Source: JAAYEA01 sp012689325 (GTDB lineage: Bacteria > Chloroflexota > Anaerolineae > JAAYEA01). From it: 43,350 nt of DNA. The notes beneath the pieces were generated by a model. It made no database searches and was not told where the DNA came from. It was given only the letters and a program-made list of their open reading frames with translations. Position numbers and translations under genes: made by a program. The DNA lies in assembly GCA_036841525.1 (NCBI GenBank), contig DAITVZ010000044.1, forward strand, positions 1 through 43,350. Reading direction: 5' to 3'. This document shows, in pieces, positions 32,001 through 39,808 of this stretch (within the stretch, counting starts at the first letter, position 1; each line of letters opens with the position of its first letter).

Positions 32001-35000
32001 TGGCGGCCAATGACGCCGCGGGCGGCGCGGCCCTGCTCGGCGTGAGCAACTCTTGGCCAACCTGGTCCAGGAATGGCCAGTGGCTGGCCTTCAACAGCAA
32101 ACGCAACGACCCGGCTTTTGACGTCTTTTTGACCGAGATTGACGAGAGCGGCAACTCGGGCCCCGCCATACCCCTGCCGGGAGCCTCAGAGCCAGGCATC
32201 TTTGAGCACACGCCATTCTGGGGCGTCCCGCTGGAGGAGCGGCCCCTCATGGCGCGTCTGCTGGACCTGTGGCCCTTCTTGCTGCCACTGCTGCTCTTAG
32301 CGTTGTTGCGCTGGCTTTTCTGCCGAGGAAAGCCTGTCGTCCACGTGGGTCCGATACCACCGGCAGGAGATCCCGTGCTTGACCGAAAGCCCGTCGAGTT
32401 CCAGAAGCGGCTGGACCTGAGGCTGCCCAAGTGGGATCCCGCTCCCACACTGGTCATAGGGCTGGGAGGCTCGGGGCGCTGGGCGCTCACCCACCTGAAA
32501 AAGAACCTGGCCGAGGCCGAGTGCGAGGAGGGCGAGTCTCCAGTGCGCCTGCTGCTCCTCGACACCTCGCCGCAAGAGGTCGTGGGAGGCCAGGATAAGC
32601 CGGTCCGAGTCGGCAACGTGGAGCTGGCGGAGGAGGAGAAACTGATCGTCGGGGCCAACCTGCGCGATCTGATCACGAGCATGGCGCGCGATCGCCGGGC
32701 GGAGCCCGAGATGCAGAGCTGGTTCCCCGCGGCCGAATACGTGGAGAACCGCCACCTGGCAGACGCGCAAATGGATATCCGGCGCACCACCTCGCTGCGC
32801 CGGCCGATGGGCCGCGCGGTGGTCTTCCAGGACATTCACCAATGCGAGAGCTCGCGGATCTGGCAGCGCCTCTCCCGCGCCGTGGGCCAGTTCACGCACC
32901 AGGGCCAGGTGCGGGTGATGATCGTCGGCTCCATCTGCGGCGGGTTCGGCAGCGCCGCCTTTGCCGATGCGGCCTATCTGGTCCGTCGCGCCGTCGAGGT
33001 GGGCGGCCGCCGGGAGGCGGGGGCCATCATCTCGGCCTTCCTGATCACCGATGGACCCTTTGGGGCCCAAAACACCCAGATCAAACTGAACGCCGGGGCC
33101 ACCCTGCGCGAGATGAGCCGGCTGCTGCTGGCGCGCGGGCGGCCCTTCCCCATGGTCTATAACCGCGATTGGCCGAACACGGCCTTTGCGGGCCACATCA
33201 GTTGGTCGCTTTTCGATGATGTATTCTTGCTCGACGGTCGTCGGCCGAACAAACCGCTGGACCTGGTCCAACCCGAGCAGGGCATGTTCCCACTGGTGGC
33301 CGACTTGATGACCGCGCTTGTGGATAGGGGCAGCCAGCTCGTGGAGCAGGTCCGCGCCAACATGCGGACCGATGCAGCCGACGAGCAGGTGCGCACGGGA
33401 GAGCCGGTGGTAAGCACCATCGGCGGCTATACCTACCACCTGCCCATGCAAGACCTGGTGCGCGCCCTCCGGCTGCGCTTCGCCCACGACCTCGTGCGGC
33501 TCGTTTTAGGCGGCCCGAGCGAACAGGATGAGGCGCTGAGCCTGGCAGAGGAGTTGTGCCAGGATCGGTATGAGGATGGCCTGGATCAGCTGGCCGCGGA
33601 CCTGCTCCGCGCTACGATCAAGGATCCGACCAGGCGCCCCCCTCCGGCGGAACCGGTCAAACCGCGCGGCTGCCTGTTCCGCGCTACGAGCGAGGATCCG
33701 ACCGTGCGCGCGGACGCAGCGGGAGCGGAACGCGGCCTGGGCGCCGGCGGGCTCTCGACCTATGTGGCCGACCTGGCGCAGCGCACCGGCCACGCTGAGA
33801 GCTCGGCGGCGATGGACGGGATCTGGCACGCGATCGTCGCCCAGGCGGCGGCCCACGGCGATAGCGGGGAGACGCTCCTGAAGGAGAACATCGTCCAGTT
33901 CCGGCAGGCCCTGGCCTCTCTGTTGCTGCGGTTGGTTAATGGCCATCCCGCCGAGAACGACGTTGTCAAGGCCAGGACCGCCAAGCTAGGCTACGCCAGG
34001 GCCTTCCTGCAGACGCTCGCGCAGACCATCGAGAGGGCGGGCCAGAACCTGGCCCTGGCCAGGAGCCAGGCGGCGGCCGAGGCCGACACGGGCTGCGCGC
34101 TGCTGGCCGAGTTCATCCACAGGCAAGAAGCCGCGCTCAAGGAGGAGAGCGAGAGCCTGGACAAGACCATCGTCTTTCTGGCGGGCGACCCCGAAAGGAC
34201 AGCGCGAGCCAGGCAAGGCGAGGCGATGGGCGTGCTAGACGATCTGCGGGAACTGGTCCTGCGCGAGAAAGAATGGCGGGCCGAGTTGGGCCGGATACCG
34301 GTCCGCAAGACGCTGGCCGACGAGGGCCTGCTAAATCAGATGTACACCGACTATTTCGCCCCCGCTGTGGTGGAGCAGGGCCTGGAGCGCCTATACTGGC
34401 GCGCCGGCGAGAAGGGTAAGCTGGAGCTGGTGGTGCGCCATCAGCAAGACGTCGCCTTTGCGCCCGAGGCCAGCAACAAAGCCAAGTTCATCGAGGCTTT
34501 GCTAGAGCTGGCCGAGAACGTGGGCCAGGAGGTCTGGAAGCTCGAGTTGGGCCCGATCCTGGACGACCCGGACACGGGACTGTGGGTCGCCCCCAGCGCC
34601 CGTCGCGAAGTGGGAGAGGCAGCGGCCTGGGCCGAGCCCGCCGCAACCGTCCAGGTCGGGAAGGCGCGAGAGCAATTGCCCCATCGCTATCTGTGGGCCA
34701 ACCGCACCATCGGTCGCGCCGACGACTATGCCAGGGAGGTGCAGCTGCAGGCTGCCGCGCAGTCGGGCGTGCAGTCCCTCGTGGCCACCCATCCCTACCG
34801 GGCCATGCTGATCACCACGCTGGACGTGGTGCCGCTCTCGGCGCTGGATTGCACGGCGCGTCTGGGAGAGCTGTACCTGAGCACCTTTATCAGGCCGCCC
34901 GCGGAGAACAGGGTAAACCTGGAACCGGTGCACGTCTTTGCGGCGGAGCGCAACGCCCTTAGCTATGAGCAGCGGCTGCGCGAGCTCGCGGAGGCCCCTC

Positions 35001-35482
35001 GTCGGTTCCACCCGCTGTTCGTCGCCGCGCTGGAGGACCTGGAGCGGGCCCGTTGGTTCGCGCTGGCCTATGCGGTGGGCTGGGTGCAGACCGTCCAGGT
35101 CCGGGAGGGCGGTGACTGGCGGCAGCAGTACGTCTTGCGCCTGGAGGGGCAGCAGGAGCGGAAGCTGACCCGCCCGGACGACCCGGGCAACCCGGTGGCG
35201 CTGCTGGTGCGAGCGATGCAGGGTTTTGTGCTGGGCGACGACCCCAGTGCGGAAGTCGATCCGGCGCACCCCGTGGAGGAAGCGGTCCAGGCCGTGCGGA
35301 TGATCATCGAGGAGCGGGTCGCCAGCAGCGAGGAGCGGCTCGACAGCTTTGCGCGAACCTTCTCGGCGGCGACCCTCAACGATAGGCGCGCGGGAGCCCA
35401 AGACTTGGCCTCCTTCGTGCGGCTGGTCGTGCATGATGAGATCCGCGCGATCCGCGAGCGGAGCATGAGAGGTGGCGGGTGA
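29081..35482 (+). CDS. CAP-vWA-propeller transmembrane protein fused to a tubulin-like domain
   Basis: 2133 aa. In order: signal peptide (to about residue 31); CAP/SCP domain (about 40-170: FAHADP, AENIA, SPGHSANIL, YWVQVFG); Ig-like region; Thr/Pro linker; vWA domain with MIDAS DHSSSMS (Asp349) and LSDGLSS; second Thr/Pro linker; membrane segments at about 678-700 and 722-745; a CVGCH motif (Cys789, Cys792, His793) leading into a PD40/TolB-like beta-propeller (WSPDGQRLAYAD, FSPDGRWLAFTR); membrane segment at about 1061-1082; then a cytoplasmic tubulin-like domain from about 1120 (LVIGLGGSGRWALTHLKK). Its second loop is degenerate: SICGGFGSAAF (1284-1294) against SVAGGTGAGMF in the preceding gene. 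Predicted topology puts CAP, vWA and propeller outside and the tubulin-like part inside. Confidence 0.85.
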   Translation: MKAARTLGAVLCIIVAVLCLQSATLRPALAQGAIASDPGFAQEVIYLTNEARVQQGLPPLKGNALLAQAAQAHAEAMAQRNFFAHADPASNSAPADRATTAGYKWMFVAENIAAGSATPAEVVAGWMASPGHSANILSPNVREIGVGYAIEAQDAFPDAKTPYRTYWVQVFGQDRETLPVVINDEAALTTSPDVSLYIHNDGNWATQMRFRNDQEAFGAWQPYAATVNWSLPAAEGVHVVTVELSGADGKVRTSSDEILYAATLPTPTLTETPVVPPTETPTFTPTPPPPPTLTPRPMGDGVMRLDKSISPSGALVGQEVTVNLVLSVNNAICPSEVVGLPLDVILVIDHSSSMSDSLLALLGLSQSSTDKMTAAKNAAIAFVQQMQMGIDQVGVVQFNGYADLLQTLSHDAVQIEQSIQGISSSGGTAIDAGLDAARDELQQNGRADSARVIVILSDGLSSADSAIKAADAAKSDGIRVISVGIGGDVDAALMESIASSQTDYHHSPDASDLQQIYVSIAQQIRQFAAATHVKVTHTFDAARIEPITNSISNGGALSGGTVRNIITWDMEKLGDQPQTLSYKARLLRPGEFYADVEDKVSYVLCESEPRAFVGDPALWVQVPTPVPTATATNSPTPRVTATYTLTSSVWPTRPPTATPDIWPTIVPPSGGGFCASRNWWIPALLFPLLLALLVFLLLWWWSRRNHVAWYNLWKEWKPTCRVMSVLLLLYLLFLTFLIGREIFAGLCTKTEAVYFWRMDRSTGQYGIYLTRFEEGARAVSFDQVNSYPCVGCHAVSSSSRQIAAVVGPMPGDGIVYSLGGKEVSIPGLDAAYYGWSPDGQRLAYADSIGDIYILDLQSGSVQPLAGASDPGISETMPAWTHDGQSIAFVRSQTPIRTGGASLEGTCDLYLVSAAGGQAAPIAGASGDGFNYYPSFSPDGRWLAFTRHTTGVSTYSDSAAEIYLVAAGGGEAKRLAANDAAGGAALLGVSNSWPTWSRNGQWLAFNSKRNDPAFDVFLTEIDESGNSGPAIPLPGASEPGIFEHTPFWGVPLEERPLMARLLDLWPFLLPLLLLALLRWLFCRGKPVVHVGPIPPAGDPVLDRKPVEFQKRLDLRLPKWDPAPTLVIGLGGSGRWALTHLKKNLAEAECEEGESPVRLLLLDTSPQEVVGGQDKPVRVGNVELAEEEKLIVGANLRDLITSMARDRRAEPEMQSWFPAAEYVENRHLADAQMDIRRTTSLRRPMGRAVVFQDIHQCESSRIWQRLSRAVGQFTHQGQVRVMIVGSICGGFGSAAFADAAYLVRRAVEVGGRREAGAIISAFLITDGPFGAQNTQIKLNAGATLREMSRLLLARGRPFPMVYNRDWPNTAFAGHISWSLFDDVFLLDGRRPNKPLDLVQPEQGMFPLVADLMTALVDRGSQLVEQVRANMRTDAADEQVRTGEPVVSTIGGYTYHLPMQDLVRALRLRFAHDLVRLVLGGPSEQDEALSLAEELCQDRYEDGLDQLAADLLRATIKDPTRRPPPAEPVKPRGCLFRATSEDPTVRADAAGAERGLGAGGLSTYVADLAQRTGHAESSAAMDGIWHAIVAQAAAHGDSGETLLKENIVQFRQALASLLLRLVNGHPAENDVVKARTAKLGYARAFLQTLAQTIERAGQNLALARSQAAAEADTGCALLAEFIHRQEAALKEESESLDKTIVFLAGDPERTARARQGEAMGVLDDLRELVLREKEWRAELGRIPVRKTLADEGLLNQMYTDYFAPAVVEQGLERLYWRAGEKGKLELVVRHQQDVAFAPEASNKAKFIEALLELAENVGQEVWKLELGPILDDPDTGLWVAPSARREVGEAAAWAEPAATVQVGKAREQLPHRYLWANRTIGRADDYAREVQLQAAAQSGVQSLVATHPYRAMLITTLDVVPLSALDCTARLGELYLSTFIRPPAENRVNLEPVHVFAAERNALSYEQRLRELAEAPRRFHPLFVAALEDLERARWFALAYAVGWVQTVQVREGGDWRQQYVLRLEGQQERKLTRPDDPGNPVALLVRAMQGFVLGDDPSAEVDPAHPVEEAVQAVRMIIEERVASSEERLDSFARTFSAATLNDRRAGAQDLASFVRLVVHDEIRAIRERSMRGGG
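33602..33702 (+). repeat. Imperfect in-frame direct repeat in the tubulin-like fusion gene
   Basis: 29-nt units at 33602-33630 and 33674-33702 differ at three positions and are 72 bp apart, encoding LLRATIKDPT and LFRATSEDPT. The multiple-of-three offset keeps the frame. The segment between is Pro/Arg-rich and probably a loop, so this looks like a small tandem expansion. Confidence 0.5.
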
Positions 35483-35507
35483 ACCAGAAAGGGCTAGGTG
35501 ATCAGCC

Positions 35508-37970
35508 ATGACCAACTATATGCCACCAAGCGATCTGCAAGGCCAGACGCTGCGATTCTCCGCACCCCTGGGCCCGCGCAAGCTAGACAAGGTCCTGGGC
35601 GGCGGAGAGAACAAGATGGGCTCGACCTCCTGGGTCTTCCTGGGCGTCGACCCCCAGAATCCAGGAGAGGAGTCCAAGCGCGTCGCCGTCAAGGTCTCCA
35701 ACCCCGACCCCATGTCTCGCGACAGCCTGGAGGCGGAGTGGAGGTGCCTGAGCACGCTGGCCCGCTGGGATAGCACCACGCATTACTTCCCGCGGGTGCT
35801 GCATCCGGCCGCCGCCGAGGGCCTCGACATGCAGCCAAGCCTGCCCGGGCTGCCGCCGCAGGCCACCTGGCGCATCATCGTCCAGGAGCTCGTCCGCGGC
35901 GACTCGGCGGATGACCTGCTGCTCAGGTTCCCCGGCCTGGTCCTGCCCGAGCCCCTGGCCCTGGCCATGTGGGCGCAATACGCCGATATGCTCGGCATCC
36001 TCCACAACGCGGGGATGACCTGCGGCTGGGACCGCAAGCCCTCTGACCTGCGCTGGGTGCACCACCCGGCGCTGGAATTCGATCCTGAGAAGCCGGGCTA
36101 TGCTGCGACCTATCAGAAAGAGCTGCTCTCCCACCTCCGGCAGTCGTGGGAGCCGGGGCGGCTCATGGTGCTGGACTGGAACAAGGTTCGCGCCAAGACC
36201 GACGAGAACGTGGCTGCGGACCTCGTCAAGACCGGGCTCCTCTGGTGCGAGCTGCTGCTGGCGAGTAAGCCGTCCTTCCAGACCCTGGAAGGGGGAGGGT
36301 TCAAGCAACTGGAGGAGCCGCTGTCCGCACAATCGCGCTGGAGCACCCTGTCCGCGGGGACTAGGGCGATCCTGGAGCGGGCGCTGCACCCCCTGCCGCA
36401 GAGCCGCTTCGGCAGCGCCAACGAGCTGCGCAACGCCGTCCGCCAGCAGATTACTCGCTGGCAGATGACGCCCCAGGCCCTCTGGGACAGCGTCCAGCGC
36501 ACCGACCTGGATCCCAGCGAGGCGTACCTTCGGGCCGACTTGCTGCGTCTGCTGATCGAATCCTGGGGAGCGGACCGCAGGGCAGACCTGGACCGAAAAC
36601 TGTCCAGCCTCAAGCCGGGAATTGACCAGGCCTCCTGGGGGCCACTCCACAGGGCCATGGACCTCTCCAACTGGGCCGAGGCGGACCAGGAGCTGGCCAG
36701 GCTATGGGCCACCAACCAGGGCGATGTTCCAATCGCGCTCTGGCTGAATCGCTGCCGGGCCATCGTCGCCCGCGCCACCCAGCTCAAGGCCCTGTCCACC
36801 GAGATCAAGGCTTTGCACGACTATGCCAACTACACCGAGCCGCCCTGGGAGTGGAGCGGGGGCGAGCAGCGCCGCGCCGAAACCCTCGTGACGCAGTGGA
36901 AGGATTCGGGGTGGCAATCCCTCGCCCAGATGCTGACCGCTGAGAGGATATACCCGGCTCTGCTACACAAGGCGCGCGAGTTGAAAGGCCGCGGCAACAT
37001 GCGGGAAGCCCTGCCCATATACAAACGTGTAAGCGACCGTCGAAATACTCTGGCCCATCCCGACTATGGCGATGCGTTGCGCCTGCTGGACCAGCTTTAC
37101 GCGGACCCCGAGCCGGAGATGCGCAGTCTGCGGGACTGGCAAGGGACGCTGGAAAAGATCAACGACTACCTCGGCCTCGCGGTCGAGGCGCTGATCTCCG
37201 ATGTAGACAGCGACCTGAGCGACATCCAACGGAACCTGGCGGGCGCGCAGCGTGTGGATCCGCGCAACCCGGCTCTGAGCCTACTCTGCGCGCTGCTCAA
37301 GGCCGAGAGCGAGTGGCGTCAGGCGAAAGGCGGCTTCCTTTCCTCGCGGATCGTGCGCCTGGGTGCGCTCGACCGCGCCTGGCGCAGCCGAGCCGTCGCC
37401 CCGCAGCCGGCGGAACCCAAGCCCGCCTCGGCTCAGGATGGCGGCGCCCAGGGCCAGGCACTGGTCTGGGAGGAGTGCGAGAGGCTGGTGGGGGCCAAGG
37501 CCGGGCAGATCGGCGCCCTGTTGCGCAACCGCTGGGTCGGGCTGCAGGATGAGCTGGTAAGGCGCCTCATCGCAGCCCCGACCGCTGCTGCCCAAGTCGC
37601 CGACGGGCCGCTCTCCGCCGAGCTGAGCCACGAGACCCTGCTCCGCTGCTATCTGGCGGAGTGCCCTGACGAGAAAGCAGCCGACCAGATCATGGCCGCC
37701 CTCCGCGACAGGGCCAGCGAGTTCCAGCGGGCGGTGCGGGACGCATTGGAGAGCCCCAAGCAAGGCTCGGTAGGTACCATCAAAGACCGGGAAAACCGGC
37801 TTGCGGGGATCATTCGTGTCGCAGAGCACGGCAAGATGCTGGCTGGGCTGGCGAATCAGGAGTGGCCAGTGGACCTCGAGCCAGCAAAGATCGAACAGGC
37901 TATGAAGGAGACGAGAGGATGTCTGATGGCGATCGCGGAGGGGTTGGGAGTGTACCGGGAGGGTGCCTGA
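35508..37970 (+). CDS. Protein-kinase-like protein with C-terminal helical repeats
   Basis: 820 aa, cytoplasmic. The N-terminal ~330 residues look like a Hanks-type kinase fold: a Gly/Ser-rich loop, VAVKV (Lys62), a hinge-like QELVRG, and LHNAGMTCGWDRKPSDL where HRDLKPxN is expected (catalytic Asp175 retained, His-Arg lost, Asn replaced by Asp). LDWNKV stands in the DFG position (Asp223 retained). Activity is therefore possible but uncertain. The rest is TPR-like helix (for example GNMREALPIYKRVS). The start is 25 bases after the fusion-gene stop, with AGGTGA upstream. The 3' end overlaps the next gene by about 52 bases. It may phosphorylate the tubulin-like or scaffold proteins, with the phosphoesterase reversing it. 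Confidence 0.72.
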   Translation: MTNYMPPSDLQGQTLRFSAPLGPRKLDKVLGGGENKMGSTSWVFLGVDPQNPGEESKRVAVKVSNPDPMSRDSLEAEWRCLSTLARWDSTTHYFPRVLHPAAAEGLDMQPSLPGLPPQATWRIIVQELVRGDSADDLLLRFPGLVLPEPLALAMWAQYADMLGILHNAGMTCGWDRKPSDLRWVHHPALEFDPEKPGYAATYQKELLSHLRQSWEPGRLMVLDWNKVRAKTDENVAADLVKTGLLWCELLLASKPSFQTLEGGGFKQLEEPLSAQSRWSTLSAGTRAILERALHPLPQSRFGSANELRNAVRQQITRWQMTPQALWDSVQRTDLDPSEAYLRADLLRLLIESWGADRRADLDRKLSSLKPGIDQASWGPLHRAMDLSNWAEADQELARLWATNQGDVPIALWLNRCRAIVARATQLKALSTEIKALHDYANYTEPPWEWSGGEQRRAETLVTQWKDSGWQSLAQMLTAERIYPALLHKARELKGRGNMREALPIYKRVSDRRNTLAHPDYGDALRLLDQLYADPEPEMRSLRDWQGTLEKINDYLGLAVEALISDVDSDLSDIQRNLAGAQRVDPRNPALSLLCALLKAESEWRQAKGGFLSSRIVRLGALDRAWRSRAVAPQPAEPKPASAQDGGAQGQALVWEECERLVGAKAGQIGALLRNRWVGLQDELVRRLIAAPTAAAQVADGPLSAELSHETLLRCYLAECPDEKAADQIMAALRDRASEFQRAVRDALESPKQGSVGTIKDRENRLAGIIRVAEHGKMLAGLANQEWPVDLEPAKIEQAMKETRGCLMAIAEGLGVYREGA
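37905..37910 (+). promoter_or_regulatory. RBS that fixes the start of the 629-aa gene
   Basis: AAGGAG lies 8 bases before ATG 37919, inside the kinase-like coding sequence. It favours ATG 37919 over the upstream in-frame GTG 37862. Confidence 0.6.
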
Positions 37971-39808
37971 GCAGTCCGCTGCCCGACCCTGGCGCGGCTA
38001 AGCAGCCCTCGCTCGAAGAGGAGACGCTTCGCGACCTTCAGAGCCAGGGCCTCGCCGAGATCGAGAGAGCTTCCATCGGCGATCTGCTCGCGCTGGCGGC
38101 GCAGGCCCGGCAGGCGCGGCTGGAGCTGGAGCGGGCCGAGGCGGCTTTCCGGGAGAGGGATCTGCAGCCCGACGGGATCGAGGAGGTCCTGCGCCGTGCT
38201 GAGAGCGCCAGGTCTGCGCTGCAGGCGCTCTCCTATCCCGACGGCGAGTTCTTCGATCCCCGCCGCCGGGCGTTGCAGGGCTTGGTGGCGCGCGCCGATG
38301 CGCTGCTCGATGCCCTTGATCTCTCGCGGTGGGTCAGCTTTGCCGAAGAGTTGCCCAAGCTCTGGCAGGCCGTGAGCAACTCGGGCGGCCGGGGAGAGGC
38401 AGAGGGGTTCTTGGAGGAGGCCAAAGGGAGCCTCGTGGGCTGGCTGCCGGAGACGAGCCCCAGGCTGGCGCAAGCGCGAGCGGCGCTGGCGCGATTGGAG
38501 GACGAACTGGGCCGGCAGGAGGCCGCCAGGAGCAAGTCGGCCGTCGTCCAGGCCCGGGCCTGGACGGGCTGGGCGCAGGAGGCCCTGCAAAACGACCCCT
38601 TCGTCGCCCTGCGCTGCCTGGCCGAGGCCGAGGCGCTGCTGGGCGAGTTTGGACCTCCTGCGGCCACGAACGAATCTCGGGGGTCCTTGGACCCAAGAAC
38701 AGAGAGCGGAGCAGCGGCGCCTGAGAAATCAGACGCTGTGGCGTTGCGCCGCGACATTGATGAGATCAAGGAGCGGGTGCTGGATGGCGAGGCGCGCCAG
38801 TGGCTGCTGCAGAAGGGACGAGCGAGAGTAGATCGAGAGGTCAAGGAGCCTCTGGCTGCCCACTTGATGGATTGGACCAAAGGCGACCATAGCTGGTTGT
38901 CGGACAACAGCGAGGGCGCGCGGACGGTCCGTCGGCGAGTAGATGAGCTGATCGGCTACTTGGTTATCGACCCCGAGTATCTGGATAGCGAGACTGACGA
39001 CCCTCAAGCCCTGCTCGGCGCCATCGAGCAGAGACGCGCAGCAAAGTATCTCGCCAATCTCACTTTCAACCAGGCAGATGATCTGCGCTCAGGGTCGGAA
39101 GGTCAAGAGCCAGGCAACATCTATCGTCGCTTGCGGCTTCTCCAAGAGGCGCTGCGGCATGATCCCGACTATCGTGATGCCCAAGATTGCGCCGCCGAAG
39201 CAGAACGGATGTGGAGCGAAATCGAGCAACAGCTCCAACAAGACAGCGACAAGCTGGCGCAGCAGGCCCAGTCCGTACAGAACCTGCTGAAGCGACTTGG
39301 CAGCGAAAGCGATCAATCCGGCGGGGCTGATTGGTCGAGCATGGACGAGATCTGGGATCAAGCGAGCAACGAGGAAGCCGCCCTGCGGCCGCTCATGGCC
39401 GTAGGGGAGGGATGGATGGAAAAAGGGCTGGCGGATGCCAGCATTCCACCGCCGGGCGGGCAAGAGCTGCAAGACCGGCTAGCTCACGCGCAGGGTCTTT
39501 CGAGGCACCTTGGCCGAGTCCGCTACCTCCAGGAACGCTGGAACGGCCTGCGCCACGCCCTGACCAGCCCCAAGTGCGCCTTGGACGCCAAGCTTGTCTT
39601 TTGGGCCGAGTGGTTTATGCAAAAAGGTGCGCTGGCCGAGTCGGTGAGGGCCGCGGCCAAGGCGGAACTGGAAGACTTGGCGAAGAAGGCGCTGGAGGCT
39701 AATCAGTCAGTGGATCTGGAGGCCGCCCAGCAGGCCAAGCTGACCGAGATGGCAATTCTGGTGCGCGCGGCATCTTCAGCCAACCCAAGCGGGAGCAAAC
39801 AACCATGA
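37919..39808 (+). CDS. Helical TPR/coiled-coil protein, unknown function
   Basis: About 629 aa, charged and Ala/Glu/Arg/Leu-rich with no signal peptide or membrane segment. After a Gly/Pro-rich start, nearly the whole chain is predicted helix. A stretch around EIEQQLQQDSDKLAQQAQ looks like coiled coil, and its composition resembles the 1567-aa scaffold and the helical half of the kinase-like protein. No known domain is recognised. It starts inside the 3' end of the kinase-like gene, and its stop overlaps the next ATG as ATGA, so expression with both neighbours is very likely. Probably a second scaffold or adaptor on the cytoplasmic side. Confidence 0.75.
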   Translation: MSDGDRGGVGSVPGGCLSSPLPDPGAAKQPSLEEETLRDLQSQGLAEIERASIGDLLALAAQARQARLELERAEAAFRERDLQPDGIEEVLRRAESARSALQALSYPDGEFFDPRRRALQGLVARADALLDALDLSRWVSFAEELPKLWQAVSNSGGRGEAEGFLEEAKGSLVGWLPETSPRLAQARAALARLEDELGRQEAARSKSAVVQARAWTGWAQEALQNDPFVALRCLAEAEALLGEFGPPAATNESRGSLDPRTESGAAAPEKSDAVALRRDIDEIKERVLDGEARQWLLQKGRARVDREVKEPLAAHLMDWTKGDHSWLSDNSEGARTVRRRVDELIGYLVIDPEYLDSETDDPQALLGAIEQRRAAKYLANLTFNQADDLRSGSEGQEPGNIYRRLRLLQEALRHDPDYRDAQDCAAEAERMWSEIEQQLQQDSDKLAQQAQSVQNLLKRLGSESDQSGGADWSSMDEIWDQASNEEAALRPLMAVGEGWMEKGLADASIPPPGGQELQDRLAHAQGLSRHLGRVRYLQERWNGLRHALTSPKCALDAKLVFWAEWFMQKGALAESVRAAAKAELEDLAKKALEANQSVDLEAAQQAKLTEMAILVRAASSANPSGSKQP

